DNA of 64,000 nucleotides, from positions 4,247,501 through 4,311,500 of the forward strand of contig NZ_CP060092.1 of the NCBI RefSeq assembly GCF_014217335.1. The letters are read 5' to 3'. Position 1 is the stretch's first letter. Every line of letters begins with the position of its first letter. Position numbers and translations under genes: made by a program. This stretch comes from Teredinibacter purpureus. GTDB lineage: Bacteria > Pseudomonadota > Gammaproteobacteria > Pseudomonadales > Cellvibrionaceae. Shown here in pieces: positions 59,570 through 64,000 of the stretch. The notes below the pieces were generated by a model that did not search any database, was not told the origin of the DNA, and was given only the letters and a program-made list of their open reading frames with translations.

Positions 59570-60130
59570 TTATGCTGGAAATTCGGCTGCGTACTTTTCT
59601 ATCCATTCGCTTGCCGCTTCTTCAATGGTCAACTCGCGGCCTTCTCCGTCCAGCACCGCAGTGCGATAATGCTCAATATGGCATACCTGCTCTACCATTC
59701 TCACACTATACTGCGTAGACGGTTCATTAAACTGCACACCAACGGCAAAATGATCGCCTTCAGGCCGACACCATGCAACCATTCCGTCTGCTTCGTAAGG
59801 TGGTTGTTCAACCGATATTTCGATATGGATAGGTGTACCTTTTCGAACAGGGCAATCGGCGTTAAAGCATAACCCTCCCTGGCTCACATCCCTAAGTCGG
59901 TCCGAAGCAAAAAAATCGTTGCCGGCTAAAGCCGTGTATTTTTCCTTTTGTAAGCCTAAGCAGTATGCAATAGGGATATCAGAAGGATGACGAATATACT
60001 GGCGCATAAGTGAATCACCATTGTAAAACCATTGAGCCCAGTAGCTATACCAACCGATCCAAGAATCGACAATATTACTGACCACAGGGTTTGCTTCGTT
60101 AAAATGTTTACTGTCAACTTTAACTGTCAT
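59570..60130 (-). CDS. PilZ-domain c-di-GMP receptor protein
   Basis: Predicted c-di-GMP-binding protein of 186 aa. The PilZ domain covers about residues 43-150, with both binding motifs present: RQYIR (residues 44-48) and RDVSQGGLCF (about 79-88). An N-terminal aromatic-rich part (DSWIGWYSYWAQWFYNGD) and a helical C-terminal tail of about 35 residues flank it. No membrane helix or signal peptide is seen. It is isolated, so its target is unknown; it may read out the two GGDEF-EAL proteins of this window. Confidence 0.88.
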   Translation of the reverse strand: MTVKVDSKHFNEANPVVSNIVDSWIGWYSYWAQWFYNGDSLMRQYIRHPSDIPIAYCLGLQKEKYTALAGNDFFASDRLRDVSQGGLCFNADCPVRKGTPIHIEISVEQPPYEADGMVAWCRPEGDHFAVGVQFNEPSTQYSVRMVEQVCHIEHYRTAVLDGEGRELTIEEAASEWIEKYAAEFPA

Positions 60131-60579
60131 TACAGCCTCACATTAGTGGCTAGGTAGTCTGCTCAAAGGGTTCTTCGCAAACCAATCGATATTAAGCAGA
60201 ATAAAAACACCACTAAAACGTCATTAACGGATATTACTTAAATGACTGCACTATTCGTTCCATCTTGCTGAAACCTTCCTGCAGCGATTACAACAATACC
60301 CACACCAGACCAACCTCAATCGCACTACATTAGACCTTTTGTTTCGAAGGCTATCCTTGGCTCAAAGAGCAATACAACATCAATGGGATACCCTCCCAAG
60401 CTACCTCTTGTTAGCGGCAGATTTTCTGGCTACTTTAGTTATAGCTTATTAACAAGCGAATGCATCAAGTTGTAGTTGCAATGACTATTGTGATGGGAAT
60501 TTTGTCGGCGAAACAAACAATACCAGGGGAATTCAAATCAATTGAATCTTAAAAATCTTTTTAATAGCACAAAACAAGA
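60131..60579. other. intergenic region between PilZ gene and rnhB, 449 bp
   Basis: A plus-strand frame without an ATG (60,246-60,452, 68 codons, containing ETFLQRLQQYPHQTNLNRTT) is open but lacks a start and ribosome site, and a frame this long is not surprising by chance. No RNA gene or terminator was recognised. Confidence 0.35.
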
Positions 60580-61173
60580 TTAATCGAACAATTTAGCCTG
60601 CTCTAATAACGTTTTGACTGGCCCGAAAGACCTCCGATGAATATCGCAGGGCCCCAGTTTTTGAAGGGCGCTCATATGAAGCTTAGTGGGGTAGCCTTTG
60701 TGTTGAGAAAAACCATAGCCAGGATACTCAGTTTCTAAGACCGCCATCTCTCGATCACGCGTTACTTTGGCCAAAATTGACGCTGCGCTAATCTCGGCTA
60801 TTTTAGTATCACCCTTAATAATCGCCTCGGCAGAATATTGCCATTTTGGCAGACGATTTCCGTCCACCAATACATGGGTCGGCTGAACAGAAAGCGCTTC
60901 AACCGCGCGCTTCATCGCCAGCATGCTGGCCTGTAAGATATTAATATTGTCAATTTCTTCGACTGACGCTCGAGCGACTGCAAAACTTATACTTCGCTCT
61001 TGGATGAGTTCAAATAACGCATCACGCTTTTTTTCCGATAATTTTTTCGAATCAGCTAAACCTTCAATACCGTGATCTAACCCAAGCACAACAGCGGCGG
61101 CAACAACATCGCCTGCTAACGGCCCGCGCCCTACTTCATCAACACCCGCTATACACGTGTTTGGCTTAAGCAT
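60580..61173 (-). CDS. rnhB: ribonuclease HII
   Basis: Cuts RNA in RNA-DNA hybrids and starts removal of single ribonucleotides from DNA. The 197-aa protein has the metal-site residues in [14 protein letters not shown], the Asp in VDGNRLPKW and [15 protein letters not shown], followed by [19 protein letters not shown]. The length is usual. It overlaps lpxB by 8 bases and closes the lpxD-fabZ-lpxA-lpxB-rnhB series. Confidence 0.97.
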   Translation of the reverse strand: MLKPNTCIAGVDEVGRGPLAGDVVAAAVVLGLDHGIEGLADSKKLSEKKRDALFELIQERSISFAVARASVEEIDNINILQASMLAMKRAVEALSVQPTHVLVDGNRLPKWQYSAEAIIKGDTKIAEISAASILAKVTRDREMAVLETEYPGYGFSQHKGYPTKLHMSALQKLGPCDIHRRSFGPVKTLLEQAKLFD

Positions 61174-62383
61174 TCGTATTTTTATCGCGTTTAGTCGCTA
61201 CTAGCGTACAAACGGCATCCGCCGATGCCTTATCCGCATTTTTTCGTAACGATAAATGAATTTTATCAAATTCAACTAGCAATGTTTTTACACTATTAAC
61301 GTTCACTAGATATTCATTTAATGCATTGGCAATATTTTCGGCAGTTGCCTCGCGTTGCAATAACTCCGGCACCAACAACCTTTTTGCTAAAAGATTAGGC
61401 AAGCCGACGTAGGCGCTTTTCACTAATCGACTCAATACCCACCAAGAGAAAGCTCCCATTTTGTAAGCAATCACCATTGGTTTTTTTAGTAACATAGCTT
61501 CTAAAGTTGTAGTGCCTGAAGCCATCAATACAATATCCGCCGAAGCCATTACCTCGTGAGATTGCTTTAAAAAAACCGTTAGTGGCAGCTGAGGGAATTT
61601 AGTCGCAATACTTTCTATCTGAGATTTTCGCTTTTCATTGGCCGCAGCCACCACAAAGCGTAACGTAAAGACATCTGCGTTTAGCTGTGCACTATTGATT
61701 GCCATAAGCTGAAGTGCTGAATGAAAAAAAGTTTCGCATAACTGAGAGACTTCTCCAGCACGACTTCCCGGTAAAATTGCTATCGTTTTGACCGCATTTG
61801 ACACAGGAAGACACAATGTTTTTTGGGCTGCTATTCGATCTACGTCTAGCGGTATCTCATCTGCTAATGTGTGGCCCACACATACCACTCGAACGTTATG
61901 ATCACGATAAAATTGTTCTTCGAACGGGAATAACGTCAACATTAAATCAACAGCTCGTGCTATTTTTTTAACTCTTCCTTGGCGCCACGCCCACACAGAA
62001 GGGCTAACGTAATGCGCGGTAAGAACACCCGCCTTACGGAGTTTTTCTTCCAGTGTTAGATTAAAGTCCGGCGCGTCTACGCCAACAAAGATATCAGGTG
62101 GGTTTTGAATAAAATGTTGACACAGCTGTTTTCGGATCGACAACAATTCAGGTAGTCGTTTTAATGGATCGATTAAGCCCATAACGGCGAGTCGTTCCAT
62201 ATCATGTAACGATTTAAAGCCGAGAGCGGTCATGCGCGGGCCACCTACACCCTCAAAAATACAATTCGGGTAACGACGCTGCAACTCTGCCATCAAACCC
62301 GCGCCTAATATATCGCCAGATGTCTCACCAACAACAATCCCTACACGTGTTAGTAAAGAGTTACCGCCAACCGCCTTACTCAT
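61166..62383 (-). CDS. lpxB: lipid-A-disaccharide synthase
   Basis: Joins UDP-diacylglucosamine and lipid X to make the lipid A disaccharide. The ATG at 62,383 shares a base with the lpxA stop (TGATG); the frame has a TTG just before it that I do not use. Family motifs include [53 protein letters not shown] and [21 protein letters not shown]. The 405-aa length is a bit above the usual 380. Membrane-associated, co-translated with lpxA. Confidence 0.97.
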   Translation of the reverse strand: MSKAVGGNSLLTRVGIVVGETSGDILGAGLMAELQRRYPNCIFEGVGGPRMTALGFKSLHDMERLAVMGLIDPLKRLPELLSIRKQLCQHFIQNPPDIFVGVDAPDFNLTLEEKLRKAGVLTAHYVSPSVWAWRQGRVKKIARAVDLMLTLFPFEEQFYRDHNVRVVCVGHTLADEIPLDVDRIAAQKTLCLPVSNAVKTIAILPGSRAGEVSQLCETFFHSALQLMAINSAQLNADVFTLRFVVAAANEKRKSQIESIATKFPQLPLTVFLKQSHEVMASADIVLMASGTTTLEAMLLKKPMVIAYKMGAFSWWVLSRLVKSAYVGLPNLLAKRLLVPELLQREATAENIANALNEYLVNVNSVKTLLVEFDKIHLSLRKNADKASADAVCTLVATKRDKNTNA

Positions 62384-63165
62384 CAACGAACAATTCCACG
62401 AGTAGAATTTTTAAGCGAATCAATCAAACGATTAAGGCAAGGCACTTCATTCGCCATAATTTCAAGCTCCTCAATTGCCTTTTCAAGCGTAAGCCCACGG
62501 CGATAAATAACTTTAAACGCCTTGCTCAACGCGGATATTTCCGCTTTATCAAAACCTCGACGCTTCAAACCTTCCATATTGATACTACGTGCAGCGGCTG
62601 GCGCACCGGCAACCATCATGTAAGCGGGAATATCTTTACCCACGGCGCTGCCCATTCCGGTAAAACCATAGGCGCCAATACGGCAAAATTGATGGACTAG
62701 AGTATAGCCACTAAGAATTGCGTAATCATCAACGATAACGTGCCCCGCCAACGCGGAATTATTCACCAAAATACAATGATTACCTATTACGCTATCGTGA
62801 CCAATATGCACGTAAGCCATAATTAAGTTATCGTGTCCAATAACGGTTTCACTACGGTCTTGTACGGTACCGCGGTGAATCGTTACTCCTTCTCGTATAA
62901 TATTATTGTCACCAATAATTAAACGAGTCGGCTCACCGTTGTACTTTAGATCCGGGGTAGATTCTCCAACACTCGAAAATTGGAATATTTGGTTGTTTTT
63001 TCCAATTTCCGTTGGCCCCTTAAGTACCACATGAGACGCTATTACTGTTCCTTCGCCTACGACAACATCTGGTCCAATCGTTGTCCAAGGACCGACCGAG
63101 ACCCCTGTGGCCAACTGTGCTGAGGGATCAATAATCGCTTGTGGGTGTATTAAAGGCTCAGACAT
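62383..63165 (-). CDS. lpxA: UDP-N-acetylglucosamine acyltransferase
   Basis: First step of lipid A synthesis, moving a hydroxyacyl chain from ACP to UDP-GlcNAc. The 260-aa protein is mainly left-handed beta-helix hexapeptide repeats (residues 1-190: IHPQAIIDPSAQLATGVSVG). The catalytic His is expected in NLIMAYVHIGHDSVIGNHCI. The helical C-terminus begins with GLKRRGFDKAEISALSKAF. It lies 28 bases after fabZ and overlaps lpxB. Confidence 0.97.
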   Translation of the reverse strand: MSEPLIHPQAIIDPSAQLATGVSVGPWTTIGPDVVVGEGTVIASHVVLKGPTEIGKNNQIFQFSSVGESTPDLKYNGEPTRLIIGDNNIIREGVTIHRGTVQDRSETVIGHDNLIMAYVHIGHDSVIGNHCILVNNSALAGHVIVDDYAILSGYTLVHQFCRIGAYGFTGMGSAVGKDIPAYMMVAGAPAAARSINMEGLKRRGFDKAEISALSKAFKVIYRRGLTLEKAIEELEIMANEVPCLNRLIDSLKNSTRGIVR

Positions 63166-63193
63166 AACTGAATTTCCGAAGGTTTATTTCAGT

Positions 63194-63634
63194 TTAACCA
63201 ACAGCCCGATCGGCACACATAATGATGGCATTCGTCACTAACTTACCTTCAACTTTCGCTGAACACTCGAACTTCCATATGCCACGTTTCACAGACATAA
63301 CCTTCGCCTCAAAATACACCTGATCACCTGGTACTACTTGTCGCTTAAAACGAACTTTATCAATACCCGCGAAAAGATAAAGAGAGCCCTCATCCGGAGT
63401 TTTATTCATGGTTTTAAAACCTAAAACACCGCAAGCCTGCGCCATAGCCTCAACTAACATCACACCAGGAAATACCGGGAAATGAGGGAAGTGACCTTGA
63501 AAAACCTCTTCATTAATGGAAATGTTTTTATAGGCAACGATTGATTCACCTTCAACCAATTCTACTACACGGTCAATAAGCAAAAATGGGTAGCGATGCG
63601 GTAAGTATTTACGAATTTCTAGTATATCCAACAT
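63194..63634 (-). CDS. fabZ: 3-hydroxyacyl-ACP dehydratase FabZ
   Basis: Hotdog dehydratase of fatty acid elongation. The start at 63,634 ([20 protein letters not shown]) has GGGGG about 8 bases before it and matches the family; the longer frame adds 12 residues. The catalytic His is in [13 protein letters not shown] and the Glu in [10 protein letters not shown]. The length of 146 aa is usual. It sits between lpxD and lpxA, linking acyl supply and lipid A synthesis. Confidence 0.97.
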   Translation of the reverse strand: MLDILEIRKYLPHRYPFLLIDRVVELVEGESIVAYKNISINEEVFQGHFPHFPVFPGVMLVEAMAQACGVLGFKTMNKTPDEGSLYLFAGIDKVRFKRQVVPGDQVYFEAKVMSVKRGIWKFECSAKVEGKLVTNAIIMCADRAVG

Positions 63635-63747
63635 AGATGAGCCCCCAGTGCTCAGTTCTTTCGAAAACAAGCATAATAAACGAAGGCGCCTCTAGTTAAA
63701 GCCGATCAATTAGCTTTAAGCAGACGCGCCTTGATTGAATTTTATTT

Positions 63748-64000
63748 CTATCGTGTAGAAGCAGCTTTTTCTAAAGCCTTTAATCGCGCCGCCATATCAT
63801 CTAGCTGCGTATATCTAACAGAATTACGGCGCCACTTTCTAACCTCTTGCACTGGCGGAATGGACGCATAGGCACCCGATTCCGTAATACCCTTGGTAAC
63901 AATAGTGCCGCCATGAAAATACGTGTTATCCGCGATATCGATATGTCCGTTAATTGCTACCGCCCCAGCAATTTGGCAGTTTTTTCCTATGGTAGTGCTA
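63748..64000 (-). CDS. lpxD: UDP-3-O-acylglucosamine N-acyltransferase, C-terminal end
   Basis: The last 83 codons of LpxD are visible before the right edge; the rest is outside. The hexapeptide-repeat end (GKNCQIAGAVAINGHIDIAD) and the terminal helix (QLDDMAARLKALEKAASTR) fit the family. It stands directly before fabZ, the conserved order. LpxD adds the second acyl chain in lipid A synthesis. Confidence 0.9.
   Translation of the reverse strand, partial: STTIGKNCQIAGAVAINGHIDIADNTYFHGGTIVTKGITESGAYASIPPVQEVRKWRRNSVRYTQLDDMAARLKALEKAASTR

Noticed and set aside
60246..60452. Open plus-strand frame of 68 codons in the PilZ-rnhB gap
   Set aside because: No start codon or ribosome site; a run of this length is expected by chance.

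Overview
The window is chromosomal DNA of a gammaproteobacterium. Gene order matches the Pseudomonas/Cellvibrio side of the class: murJ-ribF-ileS-lspA-fkpB-ispH beside a minor-pilin cluster, rluD-pgeF-clpB opposite bamD, pilSR, and lpxD-fabZ-lpxA-lpxB-rnhB. Balanced-to-slightly-AT-rich base composition, a polyserine linker in a lipoprotein and several c-di-GMP proteins suggest a marine, Saccharophagus/Teredinibacter-like (Cellvibrionaceae) bacterium. The family is an inference; the class is well supported.

Region 1 (1-12,156) is framed by branched-chain amino acid genes. ilvC (cut by the left edge) is divergent from its LysR regulator ilvY, with a clear IlvY-type palindrome between them. ilvI-ilvH lie about 9 kb upstream of ilvC on the same strand. 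Between them are a secreted S9 peptidase, a FIST-sensor/GGDEF-EAL operon, a DM13 lipoprotein with a serine-rich linker and a GAF histidine kinase. The 530-bp gap above ilvI holds a well-folded candidate structured RNA.

Region 2 (12,689-24,904) holds an SDR-type epimerase, a DUF4124 protein, clpB with a sigma-32-type promoter, pgeF, rluD, bamD, nadE and the pilS-pilR two-component pair.

Region 3 (25,100-39,000) is the type IV pilus minor-pilin locus (FimT-like, pilV, pilW, pilX, pilY1, pilE), an extra orphan FimT-like pilin with Asp instead of Glu at +5, and the ispH-fkpB-lspA-ileS-ribF series read from the same strand, with murJ upstream.

Region 4 (39,100-55,100) holds murJ, an OmpA/glycine-zipper protein, a PMT-type glycosyltransferase overlapping a PA14-like protein, a second DUF4124 protein, aceE-aceF, a PerM-type AI-2E family transporter with a TusA-like protein, the periplasmic protease BepA and a second PAS-GGDEF-EAL protein.

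Region 5 (55,195-60,580) is looser, more AT-rich and gene-poor: a voltage-gated K+ channel with a zinc ribbon tail, a YciH/SUI1 protein, a broken methyltransferase, a PaaI-like thioesterase, a coiled-coil membrane gene split twice at A-tracts, and a PilZ protein. Region 6 (60,580-64,000) returns to the conserved lipid A block. No tRNA, rRNA, CRISPR array, insertion sequence or intact prophage was seen.
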